64,000 nucleotides of DNA, taken from contig NZ_QJRI01000182.1 in the NCBI RefSeq assembly GCF_003254565.1, positions 186,001 through 250,000 of the forward strand, read 5' to 3'. Shown piece after piece: positions 52,193-60,935 of this stretch. Position numbers and translations under genes: made by a program. Within the stretch, counting starts at the first letter, position 1, and each line of letters starts with the position of its first letter. The DNA comes from Flavobacterium nitrogenifigens (GTDB taxonomy: Bacteria > Bacteroidota > Bacteroidia > Flavobacteriales > Flavobacteriaceae). Under the pieces are notes generated by a model, which saw only the letters and a program-made list of their open reading frames with translations, did not search any database and had not been told where the DNA came from.

Positions 52193-52210
52193 TCCCGATA
52201 GCTATCGGGA
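52193..52210. repeat. Short perfect palindrome TCCCGATAGCTATCGGGA
   Basis: Perfect 18-base palindrome in the 46-base gap between convergent lpxK and the histidine kinase. It may be a common dispersed element and may help terminate transcription. Confidence 0.7.
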
Positions 52211-52229
52211 TAGCATCTCAGAACCTTAG

Positions 52230-54401
52230 CTAATCAAAAAACTTAGCAATAGTGCTGTAGAAATCGTCTGGGACAAAAGGTTTTGTAATAACATCATCCA
52301 TTCCGAAAGAAAGAAGCATATCTCGATTTTCGTCAAGCGAAATTGCTGTTAAAGCAATAATTGGAGTAGCTTTGTCAAATTCGCGAATTAATTTCGTAGC
52401 CGTCGTTCCGTTAATTCCAGGAAGATGCACGTCCATTAAAATCATATCAAAACGTTTGATTTTTAAAAGCTCGACCGCATCTTCTCCATTGTCAACAATC
52501 TCACAGGTAATGTTTTTGTTTTCAAGCATTTTACGAGTGATCATCTGATTGATTTTGTTATCCTCAATCAATAAAATAGATTTGTTTTTCAATTGTTTGT
52601 CTTTATAAGGTTTTACTTCTTCGATTACTTCCAATGGTTCGTTGTTAATTTTGAAGTTTAACTTGAAGGTGAATGTAGAACCTTTTCCAACTTCACTTTT
52701 TAGTTTTATCTCTCCTCCTAAAAGTTCTATCAATTTTTTTACAATAGTAAGACCAAGTCCAGTTCCTCCATACTTTCTATTTACTTCAATAGACCCTTGA
52801 GAAAAGCTTTCAAATACAGTTTGGAGTTTGTCTTCAGGAATTCCGATTCCAGTATCGACAATTTCAAAATACACTGTCGCGTTATCTTCTTCTTGCGAAT
52901 ACAATTTAGCAATAACATTTACATGTCCGTTCTGAGTAAATTTTAAAGCATTGTTGATTAAGTTGAGGATGATCTGAGATAATTTGGTAGGATCCCCAAT
53001 TAAATTGTCAGGAATCGCTTTGTCTATTTCTAAATTAAAGTAGTTTTTGTTGGCAGTCGCCAGCTCTTTTAACGAACTTTGAATATTAAAAAGTAACTCT
53101 TTCAAATTAAAGCTGATATTTTCAATTTCAGCTTTAGTCGAATCAATTTTATTTATTTCTAAAATTTCATTGATGAAAGTGGTTAAATAATTTCCAGAGA
53201 ATTTTAGAGATTCTAAGTATTTGAGCTGTTTTTTCTTTGGTTTGTCTTCAAGTAAGATATGTGTAATTCCATTAATAGCATTCAACGGCGTCCGGAGTTC
53301 ATGACTAACAGTAGACAAAAACTCAGATCTGGCTTTGGATGCTTTTTCGGCTTTGTTTTTGGCTAAAATTAATTCTTTGTTTTTTTCGCGAAGCAATAAA
53401 TTGTTTTGGTTTCGTATGATATTGTTTTTGTACAATGCCAAACTCAAGAGTGATAAAATCGAAATTAAGGCAATCGCCAAAATGCTGACTAACTTAGAAT
53501 AGCGATAGGTTTTAAGCTGAAATTTTTCTTCACTTTCTTTTTTAAGCGTATTGTTTATGGATTGATTTTTTTTGAATTTTTCATATTCATCCAAATCAAC
53601 TTTTGCATTTTTTACTCTTAATAGATAATTTTCAATCTGATAATGTTCGTCTAAATAAGAATAGGCCAGATCGTAATTTTTGTTTTGTTTGTAATATTGG
53701 CTTATCGCTAAAACTATTTTTGCTTTTTTTTGAAGGTCATTGATTTTAGCATTATAATCTAAAGCTTTGTCAAAGTATACAATAGCCGAATCGTTTCTTT
53801 TAAGCTGGCTTTCAATTAAGCCAAGCTGATAATAGGCATCTGCTTTGGTTTTTATATTGGCATTGCTGTCGGGTTTTTTAGCAATAGTCTTAAAAGTTTT
53901 TGTTGCCGATTGAAGATCATTATTGGTCTTATACGCTAACGCTTTCTGATAATCTAAAACTTCGGCGTTGTCATTTATATTCAGTTCTTTTAGTAAATCC
54001 TTTGCTTTCGTATAATAAATAGCTGCAGTTTTATAATCGCCTTTGGCAGTATTGGTTACACCAATATAATGCAAAGCCAAAGCCTTTGTGCAGCTTGGCT
54101 TTAAGGTGTCAAATAAAGAAACGGTTTTGTGAAAGTTTTTTAAGGCGTCTTCAAATTTTTTCTGATTGTAATAAATTTTACCAAGCTTGAAAGTCTGATT
54201 GGCTAGATTCTCTTTTTTGCCATTCTCTTCACAAAAATTAATTGACTTTTCTGTGTAAAAAATGGCCCGATCGTACTTTTTACTGTTTAGATTAGTATTG
54301 GCAAGCTTGTTATAATAGGTCACGCTATCCGTATTCTTTTTGACTTGAGAATACAAAAACGAGTTAAAAAAACAAACAATAATAAAAAGACAGTATTTCA
54401 T
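52230..54401 (-). CDS. TPR-containing hybrid sensor histidine kinase
   Basis: A 723-residue inner-membrane sensor. Signal peptide MKYCLFIIVCFFNSFLYSQ, periplasmic TPR array (residues ~30-270), one membrane segment (~305-325), HisKA with FLSTVSHELRTPLN (phosphorylated His ~368), HATPase with QIILNLINNALKFT and GTGLGLTIVKKLI, and a C-terminal receiver: IEDNKIN acidic pocket, LMDVHLPG phospho-Asp, ALTA and ITKPF. The frame opens at a TTG (54410) three codons earlier; ATG 54401 fits the signal peptide. It starts 29 bases after the gap stop on the same strand. No output regulator gene is adjacent. Confidence 0.92.
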   Translation of the reverse strand: MKYCLFIIVCFFNSFLYSQVKKNTDSVTYYNKLANTNLNSKKYDRAIFYTEKSINFCEENGKKENLANQTFKLGKIYYNQKKFEDALKNFHKTVSLFDTLKPSCTKALALHYIGVTNTAKGDYKTAAIYYTKAKDLLKELNINDNAEVLDYQKALAYKTNNDLQSATKTFKTIAKKPDSNANIKTKADAYYQLGLIESQLKRNDSAIVYFDKALDYNAKINDLQKKAKIVLAISQYYKQNKNYDLAYSYLDEHYQIENYLLRVKNAKVDLDEYEKFKKNQSINNTLKKESEEKFQLKTYRYSKLVSILAIALISILSLLSLALYKNNIIRNQNNLLLREKNKELILAKNKAEKASKARSEFLSTVSHELRTPLNAINGITHILLEDKPKKKQLKYLESLKFSGNYLTTFINEILEINKIDSTKAEIENISFNLKELLFNIQSSLKELATANKNYFNLEIDKAIPDNLIGDPTKLSQIILNLINNALKFTQNGHVNVIAKLYSQEEDNATVYFEIVDTGIGIPEDKLQTVFESFSQGSIEVNRKYGGTGLGLTIVKKLIELLGGEIKLKSEVGKGSTFTFKLNFKINNEPLEVIEEVKPYKDKQLKNKSILLIEDNKINQMITRKMLENKNITCEIVDNGEDAVELLKIKRFDMILMDVHLPGINGTTATKLIREFDKATPIIALTAISLDENRDMLLSFGMDDVITKPFVPDDFYSTIAKFFD

Positions 54402-54430
54402 GTATGGCAATGCTTTTACAATGAATCTTA

Positions 54431-55426
54431 TTATTCTCTTATCAGTAAAATTAAATCAATCAATCTTGATGAATAGCCAATCTCATTATCATACCAGCCT
54501 ACAACTTTTACCATTTTATCAATAACCGAAGTTAGCTGAGCATCAAATAAACAAGAATGTGTATTGCCAATTACATCAACCGAAACAATCGGATCTTCGG
54601 TATAATCTAATATTCCTTTTAAATTTGTTTTTGAGGCTTCTTTAAATGCTTTATTTATTTCTTCAATGCTTACAGCACGTTTTACATTGAAGGTTATGTC
54701 TGTTAATGAACCGTCTGGAACTGGGACTCTGATGCCACAGCCACCCATTTTATTGTGCAATTTAGGAAAAATTTTTGTTAATGCCTTAGCTGCACCAGTA
54801 GTTGTTGGAACAATCGACTGACTGGCGCCTCTCGCACGACGTAAATCCTTATGTGGTTGGTCGTGAAGACTTTGGTCTGTCGTAAAAGAATGTATAGTGG
54901 TAATGTAAGCCTGTTCAATTCCACACAATTCTTCAATGATTTTAATCATCGGAGCGGCATTGTTTGTGGTACAGCTCGCATTTGAAACTATATCTTCGTT
55001 TCCATCCAAAATATGTTCGTTTACACCAAGAACTACTGTTTTTATAGTATCAACTTCTGAAGGAGCCGAAAGAATTACTTTTTTTGCTCCAGCTTCAAGA
55101 TGCGCATTTAATTCTTCATGCGTTTTATATTTACCTGTCGATTCGATTACAATATCAATCGAATGCGATTTCCAATCTATATTTGAAATACTTTTTTCGT
55201 GAAAAAAGAAAAAATGCCTTCCGTCTACAATAATGCTATTTTCGTCATGACTTACTTCATAAGGCAAAACTCCATGAATACTGTCATATTTAATTAAATG
55301 CGACATGGTTTTGTTGTCTGCAATGTCATTTATAGCAACGACCTCGATTTCAGGGTGATTTAAAAGCAAACGGAATAAGTTTCTTCCAATTCTTCCAAAT
55401 CCATTAATAGCAATTCTTGTTTTCAA
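54431..55426 (-). CDS. gap: Glyceraldehyde-3-phosphate dehydrogenase
   Basis: Glycolytic/gluconeogenic oxidoreductase. NAD-binding start TRIAINGFGRIGRNLFRLLL, NAD-type Asp in AINDIADNKT, catalytic Cys in SNASCTTNNAAPM (the second Cys often seen four residues later is Asn here), His in YITTIHSFTTDQ, and WYDNEIGYSSRLIDL at the end. Length 331 aa. The start is TTG, since no ATG is available at the family N-terminus. A hybrid histidine kinase gene follows on the same strand 29 bases downstream. Confidence 0.93.
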   Translation of the reverse strand: MKTRIAINGFGRIGRNLFRLLLNHPEIEVVAINDIADNKTMSHLIKYDSIHGVLPYEVSHDENSIIVDGRHFFFFHEKSISNIDWKSHSIDIVIESTGKYKTHEELNAHLEAGAKKVILSAPSEVDTIKTVVLGVNEHILDGNEDIVSNASCTTNNAAPMIKIIEELCGIEQAYITTIHSFTTDQSLHDQPHKDLRRARGASQSIVPTTTGAAKALTKIFPKLHNKMGGCGIRVPVPDGSLTDITFNVKRAVSIEEINKAFKEASKTNLKGILDYTEDPIVSVDVIGNTHSCLFDAQLTSVIDKMVKVVGWYDNEIGYSSRLIDLILLIRE

Positions 55427-55440
55427 TGTTTTGTTTATTC

Positions 55441-55496
55441 GTTTAACTATTTAATCGTTTAATCAGTTTTACAATTAAACGATTAAACAATTAAAC
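55441..55496. repeat. Inverted repeat between lipA and gap
   Basis: 23-base arms 55441-55463 and 55474-55496 (TTTAATCGTTTAAT and its complement, two mismatches). It lies just after the lipA stop on the minus strand, with an A/T-run, and may act as its terminator. Confidence 0.65.
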
Positions 55497-55500
55497 TTTT

Positions 55501-56367
55501 TTATAAAATATGTTTTTGTGCTTTATATGAAGAACGAACAAGAGGTCCGCTTTCTACATGTCTGAAGCCTAATTCAAGACCAAATTTTTCATATCTGGCA
55601 AATTGTTCAGGTGTAATAAACTCTTTTACAGGAAGATGTTTTTTACTTGGCTGTAAATATTGTCCAATGGTAACAACGTCAACATTTGCATTTCTTAAAT
55701 CAGTCATAGTTTGGAAGACTTCTTCTTCGGTTTCTCCAAGACCAAGCATGATTCCAGATTTTGTTCTGTTGATTCCTTTTTCTTTCAAATAACGAAGCAC
55801 TTCTAAGCTTCTGTCATATTTTGCCTGAATACGAACTTCGCGAGTCAAACGTCGTACCGTTTCCATATTATGAGAAACCACTTCAGGATTTGCTTCTACA
55901 ATACGATCAAGGTTTCTTTCGATTCCTTGAAAATCTGGGATCAAAGTTTCAAGAGTAGTTTGAGGATTCATTCTTCTGATAGCTCGAACAGTTTCCATCC
56001 AAATGATAGAACCACCATCTTTAATATCGTCTCTATCAACGCTAGTAATTACAGCATGTTTAATATTCATAATCTTAATAGAACGAGCCACTTTTTCAGG
56101 TTCATCCCAATCTACTGTCTCAGGTCTTCCAGTTTTTACACCACAGAATCCGCAAGAACGTGTACAGACATTTCCTAAAATCATAAAAGTTGCAGTTCCT
56201 TCGCCCCAGCATTCTCCCATGTTTGGGCAGCTTCCAGAAGTGCAAATGGTATTTAAACTATATTTATCAACTAAACCTCTAAGTTCAGTATATTTTTGTC
56301 CGATAGGTAATTTTACTTTTAACCACTTAGGTTTTGTGGTTTGTGTATTTTCAGTGACTGTTTCCAT
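55501..56367 (-). CDS. lipA: Lipoyl synthase
   Basis: Radical SAM enzyme inserting two sulfurs into octanoyl groups on lipoate-dependent enzymes. Auxiliary [4Fe-4S] Cys motif TICTSGSCPNMGECWGEG (~residues 41-53) and the radical SAM CTRSCGFCGV (CxxxCxxC). Later MLGLGETEEEVFQTM and the C-terminal RSSYKAQ motif (GPLVRSSYKAQ) with the conserved Ser. Length 288 aa is normal. Cytoplasmic. lipB is not adjacent. Confidence 0.97.
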   Translation of the reverse strand: METVTENTQTTKPKWLKVKLPIGQKYTELRGLVDKYSLNTICTSGSCPNMGECWGEGTATFMILGNVCTRSCGFCGVKTGRPETVDWDEPEKVARSIKIMNIKHAVITSVDRDDIKDGGSIIWMETVRAIRRMNPQTTLETLIPDFQGIERNLDRIVEANPEVVSHNMETVRRLTREVRIQAKYDRSLEVLRYLKEKGINRTKSGIMLGLGETEEEVFQTMTDLRNANVDVVTIGQYLQPSKKHLPVKEFITPEQFARYEKFGLELGFRHVESGPLVRSSYKAQKHIL

Positions 56368-56385
56368 ATATCAATGTTCAAAGTA

Positions 56386-56393
56386 CAAAGATA
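56386..56393 (-). promoter_or_regulatory. -7 box for lipA
   Basis: CAAAGATA on + reads TATCTTTG on the minus strand, 18 bases before the ATG. Confidence 0.5.
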
Positions 56394-56613
56394 CGGAATG
56401 TAGTTTATTTTGAGATGTTTATTTGCTTTTCCTTTACATATCATATTTGTGGAAGAGATTGAGGATAAGTTGAATCAAGTGTTAATAAATTGGTTTTAAA
56501 TATATTTCAAGCTGATTTTTTTTATCTGTATTTAATAATTTGATATTCGATCTGGTTTTTCTGAAATATAAAAGTTCAGTCTTAATCTGTTACAATTTTG
56601 GCTTCTTTGGAAC

Positions 56614-56641
56614 TTGCAAAATTCGCGCAATGGTAATTTTG
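56614..56641 (+). promoter_or_regulatory. Promoter of the first M48 peptidase gene
   Basis: TTG at 56614-56616, 17-base spacer, TAATTTTG at 56634-56641, 25 bases before the ATG. The upstream 56394-56613 stretch is AT-rich and holds no gene. Confidence 0.65.
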
Positions 56642-56666
56642 CTGTTAATTTAACAGTTTTAAAACC

Positions 56667-57539
56667 ATGAAAAAGAGAATTATTGTATTGGGAACTTTAC
56701 TTGCAATTTTAAGTTTTACCAAAACAAATGCGCAAATACTTTCAGATAAAACTATGGGAGCTTTAGGTAAAGGTATCTCTGGATTTACTTTTAGTGATGC
56801 AGATGCCGCTGCTTTAGCCAAACAATCTATTGCAGAATTGGATGCAAACAATCCAGTTGCCGACCCAAAAGATGGGTATTCAATTCGTTTAAATCGTTTG
56901 TTCGGAAAACATACCACTAGTGAAGGGGTTACTTTAAATTATAAAGTGTATTTGGTAAAAGACATTAATGCTTTTGCATGTGCCGACGGAAGTGTTCGCG
57001 TGTTTGCAGGTTTAATGGATATTATGGATGACAACCAACTGCTAGCTGTTATAGGTCATGAAATAGGACATGTTGTTAATCACGATACAAGAGATGCGAT
57101 AAAAGCAGCGTATAAAAAAGAAGCTTTATTAGATGCTGCATCTTCTCAATCCGGAAAAGTAGAGACGCTTACCCAATCTCAATTAGGGCAAATAGGAAGC
57201 GCTATGATTGATAGCAAACATAGTAGAAAACAAGAATCTGAGGCAGATAATTTCTCATATGATTTTATGAAAAGAAATGGTTATGATGTGAATGCTGTAG
57301 AATCAGCTTTTAGAATTCTTCAAAATTTAAGCGAAGGTTCTGAAGCATCTTTTATGGCTAAGATGATGAGCTCGCATCCAGATTCTGGAAAAAGAGCAGA
57401 TGCAGCAAAAAAGAAAGCAACAAAAGAGGGGTTGTATCATGCTTATGAGCAGCAGAAAATTGTAAATACAGCTCCTGTAACTGCGACAAAAAAGACATCT
57501 ACAACAACAAAGAAAACAAGTACAGTAAAAAAGAAATAA
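56667..57539 (+). CDS. M48 metallopeptidase, exported (LoiP/YggG-like), copy 1
   Basis: A 290-residue zinc protease. Signal peptide MKKRIIVLGTLLAILSFTKTNAQ without a lipobox; N-terminal region GFTFSDADAAALAKQSI; substrate-side KVYLVKDINAFACADGSVRVF; active site VIGHEIGHVVNH (HExxH); third ligand region RKQESEADNFSYDFM; then MMSSHPDSGKRADAA. It ends in a Lys/Thr/Ser tail (KKTSTTTKKTSTVKKK). Related to E. coli LoiP, which acts on outer-membrane or periplasmic proteins. A paralogue follows at 57741. Confidence 0.93.
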   Translation: MKKRIIVLGTLLAILSFTKTNAQILSDKTMGALGKGISGFTFSDADAAALAKQSIAELDANNPVADPKDGYSIRLNRLFGKHTTSEGVTLNYKVYLVKDINAFACADGSVRVFAGLMDIMDDNQLLAVIGHEIGHVVNHDTRDAIKAAYKKEALLDAASSQSGKVETLTQSQLGQIGSAMIDSKHSRKQESEADNFSYDFMKRNGYDVNAVESAFRILQNLSEGSEASFMAKMMSSHPDSGKRADAAKKKATKEGLYHAYEQQKIVNTAPVTATKKTSTTTKKTSTVKKK

Positions 57540-57553
57540 GCTACACATGATTC

Positions 57554-57588
57554 AAAAACCGGTAAACCTAAAAAGTTTGCCGGTTTTT
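57554..57588 (+). terminator. Terminator of M48 copy 1
   Basis: AACCGGTAAAC / GTTTGCCGGTT stem (one wobble) with T run. Confidence 0.75.
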
Positions 57589-57705
57589 TCTTTTAAGCAT
57601 AGGATTAAAATCGTTTGTATATTGATTATCAGCTCATAAAAATGTTTTATCTTTATTTGTTGAAAAACAAGTTTTGCGTGAAATTAAAATAGCATTTTGT
57701 TATGC

Positions 57706-57713
57706 TACATTTG
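57706..57713 (+). promoter_or_regulatory. -7 box for M48 copy 2
   Basis: TACATTTG, 27 bases before the ATG at 57741. It lies inside the upstream extension of the frame (57702), which supports the later start. Confidence 0.5.
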
Positions 57714-57740
57714 TTGTTAAATTGTAATTATAAAAAAAAT

Positions 57741-58610
57741 ATGAAAAAGAAATTTATAATAGTAGGACTTTTATTTACAGCATTTGGTTTAACTAAAATG
57801 ACTGCACAGATTAATTTTGGAGATAAAGCAATTGGGGCAGTTCAGAAAGGAGTTACCGGTTTTACTTTTAGTAATGCCGACGCTGCAAAATTATCTAAAG
57901 AGGCAGTTGATAAATTAGATGCAGAGCATGAAATTGCTGGACCAACTGATGGTTATACTCTAAGATTAAATCGTGTTTTTGGGAAACATGCAGCAGGAGA
58001 TGGATTTACTTTAAACTATAAAGTTTATAAATTGAAAGAAGTGAATGCTTTTGCAACCGCAGACGGAAGCGTTCGTGTTTATTCTGGATTAATGGATATT
58101 ATGGACGATAATGAATTGATTGCTGTAATCGGACACGAGATCGGGCACGTAGCAAACAACGATTCTAGAGATGCCATTCGTGCAGCTTACCAAAAAGAAG
58201 CATTAATGGATGGAGCCGCTTCTCAATCGGTAACTGTGGCAACGGTAACAGATAGCCAGCTTGGAAAAATAGGAAGTGCCATTATTGATAGCAAATATAG
58301 CCGTAAGCAAGAATCGGAAGCAGATTTGTTTGCTTACAATTTCATGAAGAAAAACGGATACAATGTAAATGCTGAAGAATCTGCTTTTAGAATTTTAGCA
58401 AAAATGAGTGAAGGTGCTCAAGCTTCATTTATTGATCAAATGATGAGTTCGCATCCAGATTCTCAGAAAAGAGCTGATGATGCTAAGAAAAGGGCAGAAA
58501 AAGACGGCTTGTATAAACCTTATGTACAGCAAAAGATTGTAAATACAGCTCCCACTGCTAAAAAGACAACTACAGCCAAAAAGAAAACAACGACGACAAA
58601 AAAGAAATAA
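57741..58610 (+). CDS. M48 metallopeptidase, exported (LoiP/YggG-like), copy 2
   Basis: A 289-residue paralogue of the preceding gene with the same order: signal peptide MKKKFIIVGLLFTAFGLTKMTAQ, GFTFSNADAAKLSKEAVDKL, KVYKLKEVNAFATADGSVRV, active site VIGHEIGHVANN, RKQESEADLFAYNFM, and MMSSHPDSQKRADD. It ends in a Lys/Thr tail (AKKTTTAKKKTTTTKKK). The two are closely similar along their whole length. The frame extends 13 codons upstream to 57702, but that region holds the promoter. Confidence 0.93.
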   Translation: MKKKFIIVGLLFTAFGLTKMTAQINFGDKAIGAVQKGVTGFTFSNADAAKLSKEAVDKLDAEHEIAGPTDGYTLRLNRVFGKHAAGDGFTLNYKVYKLKEVNAFATADGSVRVYSGLMDIMDDNELIAVIGHEIGHVANNDSRDAIRAAYQKEALMDGAASQSVTVATVTDSQLGKIGSAIIDSKYSRKQESEADLFAYNFMKKNGYNVNAEESAFRILAKMSEGAQASFIDQMMSSHPDSQKRADDAKKRAEKDGLYKPYVQQKIVNTAPTAKKTTTAKKKTTTTKKK

Positions 58611-58630
58611 GCGTTATTTCTTAAATTATA

Positions 58631-58667
58631 AAACCCAGCAAATTTCTGTTTGCTGGGTTTGTTTTTT
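58631..58667. terminator. Terminator between M48 copy 2 and the bPH gene
   Basis: Perfect stem AAACCCAGCAAA / TTTGCTGGGTTT, then a T run; convergent genes on both sides. Confidence 0.8.
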
Positions 58668-59047
58668 TATCCTAATACATGAAAAGCTAGAATCTTCTGC
58701 ACTTCATAAACATTAACCGATTTATTGAATTGTTTTACAATACTTGGGTGCTGTTCGCTAGAAATCCAGATTTTTAATTCGGCATCTAAGTCAAAAGTAC
58801 CTGCGGTTTCAACGCTAAATCTTGTGATGCTTTTGTAGCCAATAGATTTGTATTCTGTCTTGCTTCCCGTGATTCCTTGTACATCTACTAAGATTAATCT
58901 TTTGTTGGTAAAAATGAAAGTGTCGCGGATAAGTTTGAAACCCATTTCGATTTCTTCATTTGCAGTTAAAAGCTGTCCGTATTTTTTAATTAAATCTTCT
59001 TGGCTTACTGAACCTGCATTGCCAAGAATGGCTGAAAATATTCCCAT
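58667..59047 (-). CDS. Bacterial PH-domain protein
   Basis: A 126-residue single-domain protein. After a short helical N-terminus (MGIFSAILGNAGSVSQEDLI) comes a bacterial PH-like fold: IEMGFKLIRDTFIFTNKRLILVD, GITGSKTEYKSIGYKSITRF, LDAELKIWIS. This matches the bPH_1 group, small proteins of unknown cytoplasmic role found across bacteria. It ends with VYEVQKILAFHVLG. It has no close partner gene. Confidence 0.88.
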   Translation of the reverse strand: MGIFSAILGNAGSVSQEDLIKKYGQLLTANEEIEMGFKLIRDTFIFTNKRLILVDVQGITGSKTEYKSIGYKSITRFSVETAGTFDLDAELKIWISSEQHPSIVKQFNKSVNVYEVQKILAFHVLG

Positions 59048-59109
59048 TACTCTGTTTTAATTTAGTTAAAATGATTTCCGTTTTGAGGGAGTAAATGTAG
59101 TGGATTTTG

Positions 59110-59847
59110 TTAATTTTTATGGATTGATTTGAATTTAATTATAGATGGAATTGTTGTTGTTGCAATTAAAAAAGATGCTATAAAAGTGACAACTAAATTT
59201 CCAAAATTAAAAGCTTTTGGATTTATTGTAAATCTCATAAATAAAATTGCTGCGGTAAATAAAATCACAGAAATCCAATAGAACTTATTGATTGAAGCTG
59301 GAGAAGTAAATTTTATTGGAAGCCTAAAGAAAATTATTAATAGGATAACAGCTCCAATAAATGTGCTTGAATGCTGAGCTATTTTCCATAACGGAATTTC
59401 TGTTCCAAAGATAGATATCGTGTTTTGTAAAGCTGTAATTTGATTGACAAAATAACCGTGTTTGTGTGTAAAGGCATCCCAGAAAATATGAGAAAATATT
59501 CCAATTAATAAAGAGATTAATACAGCAGGCCAATTTCTTTTAAAATAAATATTCCAGTTAAAATCTGTAAAAACCAGAATTCGACTTCTGATAAATGCAG
59601 GGAGATTTTGAAATAATAGATTTCGGGTTAGATTGTGAAAGAGAAAAGCCAGTAAAAGGGCAAGGGGCAAATCAAACCAAAAAATGCCGTATAAAGTGTG
59701 ACTGTAATCGCTTTTAACTTTCATTCGCAAAAAATATTCAAAATCTGGCGTTAAGCTGCCAATTACTAATGCTGTTATAGAGAACCATGATTTTGGCAAA
59801 TATCTCAAAGGAAGAATTATTGCAGGATGGGAAAAAGTGAAAGGCAT
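59110..59847 (-). CDS. DUF4184 family membrane protein
   Basis: A 245-residue protein starting MPFTFSHPAIILPLRYLPKS, which is the family N-terminal signature (PFTxSHPA). About five to six hydrophobic segments follow, with His/Asp pairs (HIFWDAFTHKHGYF) like those in the YdjM/DUF457 metal-dependent hydrolases. Enzyme role unproven. The frame extends to 59889, but ATG 59847 gives the conserved start. Confidence 0.85.
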   Translation of the reverse strand: MPFTFSHPAIILPLRYLPKSWFSITALVIGSLTPDFEYFLRMKVKSDYSHTLYGIFWFDLPLALLLAFLFHNLTRNLLFQNLPAFIRSRILVFTDFNWNIYFKRNWPAVLISLLIGIFSHIFWDAFTHKHGYFVNQITALQNTISIFGTEIPLWKIAQHSSTFIGAVILLIIFFRLPIKFTSPASINKFYWISVILFTAAILFMRFTINPKAFNFGNLVVTFIASFLIATTTIPSIIKFKSIHKN

Positions 59848-59885
59848 TAAGTTGTTTTTTGGTTTTGATTTAGGGATTAAATGTA

Positions 59886-59915
59886 ACAAAAAAGCAGAAC
59901 CGAAGTTCTGCTTTT
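59886..59915 (-). terminator. Terminator of tonB
   Basis: Perfect stem AAAAGCAGAAC / GTTCTGCTTTT, loop CGAA, just downstream of the tonB stop on the minus strand. Confidence 0.75.
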
Positions 59916-59937
59916 CTCACTTTTCAAAATATTAATA

Positions 59938-60777
59938 TTATTCTACTTCTGTTTTTATTGTAATAGGGAGATTGTATGCAGTTCTCACAGGTTTTCCGTC
60001 TAGAATTCCTGGAGCCCATTTTGTTTTTAATGATTTTAAAACTCTAATAGCTTCTTTTCCCATTCCGTAACCTGGATCATTTTTAACAATAATGTCAGTA
60101 ATTGATCCGTCTTTCTCAACTACAAAAGAAACATACACTCTTAGTGTTTTTTCTACGTCAAGTTCTGGTCTATGGAAATTGTTTCCAACGTACTTGTAAA
60201 ACTGCGCAATACCGCCTGGAAATTCTGGAAGTTTATCCAAAATAGCCGTAGAGACAGGTTCGTTAGTCGGTGGTGCAACTGAAGCTGCTTCGCCATTTCC
60301 TCCGCTTCCAGTTGTAGGCAATACATTTACTGAAGTTCCTGTTCCAGTAGCGTTCTCAACAACTGGCACATTGTCTGTATTAGCCGCGATTTCTTGTACA
60401 GCATCTTGAGTTCTTGTAACGACAGGATTGGTTAATTGAACCGCATCTGTTTGACTCGCTGCAGTTTGCTCTACAATCGGTGCTGGCGGTGCTGGCGGTG
60501 CTGGCGGTGGGGGTACAACAGTAGGGTCAATGTTTACGGGCGTTATCGGATCGTAAATCATTGGTTCTGGCTCAGCTTCAACAGGCGAAGTCCTAAATAA
60601 TTTGCTAATAAGTACGGGTGCACTTCCTAAAGCCGTTATTAACAATAAACCCATAAAGAGAGCTGTAACAGAATTTTTAGAATTTTCTTGGCGTAATTGG
60701 TACGCGCCGTATTCTTTGTTTTTGTTCTCGAAAACAAGATCGGTCCACTTGTTTTCATAAATGCTTAATTTAGACAT
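59938..60777 (-). CDS. tonB: TonB family energy transducer
   Basis: A 279-residue protein linking the inner-membrane proton motive force to outer-membrane receptors. Cytoplasmic N-terminus with the Bacteroidota motif ENKNKEYGAYQLRQENSK; one membrane segment (ALFMGLLLITALGSAPVLI); Pro-rich stretch VVPPPPAPPAPPAP; a long linker rich in Asn/Thr/Val; and a TonB C-terminal domain (residues ~185-279) with FPGGIAQFYKYVGNNFHRP and GYGMGKEAIRVLKSLKTKWAPG. No exbB/exbD is adjacent. It could serve the three receptors in this window. Confidence 0.93.
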   Translation of the reverse strand: MSKLSIYENKWTDLVFENKNKEYGAYQLRQENSKNSVTALFMGLLLITALGSAPVLISKLFRTSPVEAEPEPMIYDPITPVNIDPTVVPPPPAPPAPPAPIVEQTAASQTDAVQLTNPVVTRTQDAVQEIAANTDNVPVVENATGTGTSVNVLPTTGSGGNGEAASVAPPTNEPVSTAILDKLPEFPGGIAQFYKYVGNNFHRPELDVEKTLRVYVSFVVEKDGSITDIIVKNDPGYGMGKEAIRVLKSLKTKWAPGILDGKPVRTAYNLPITIKTEVE

Positions 60778-60935
60778 AATTTTTGGGTTTTAAGGTTAAG
60801 TAACTTTAAATCATACGCAGAAAAGGTTTTAGGTTTGAGCTAACAACGTAAATGTTGTAGTTTTAATGTTGAAGAAATGGTTTTATTTTAAGAATAAATA
60901 TAGGAATAATTTATTCTTTATTTAAAGATAGTAAA

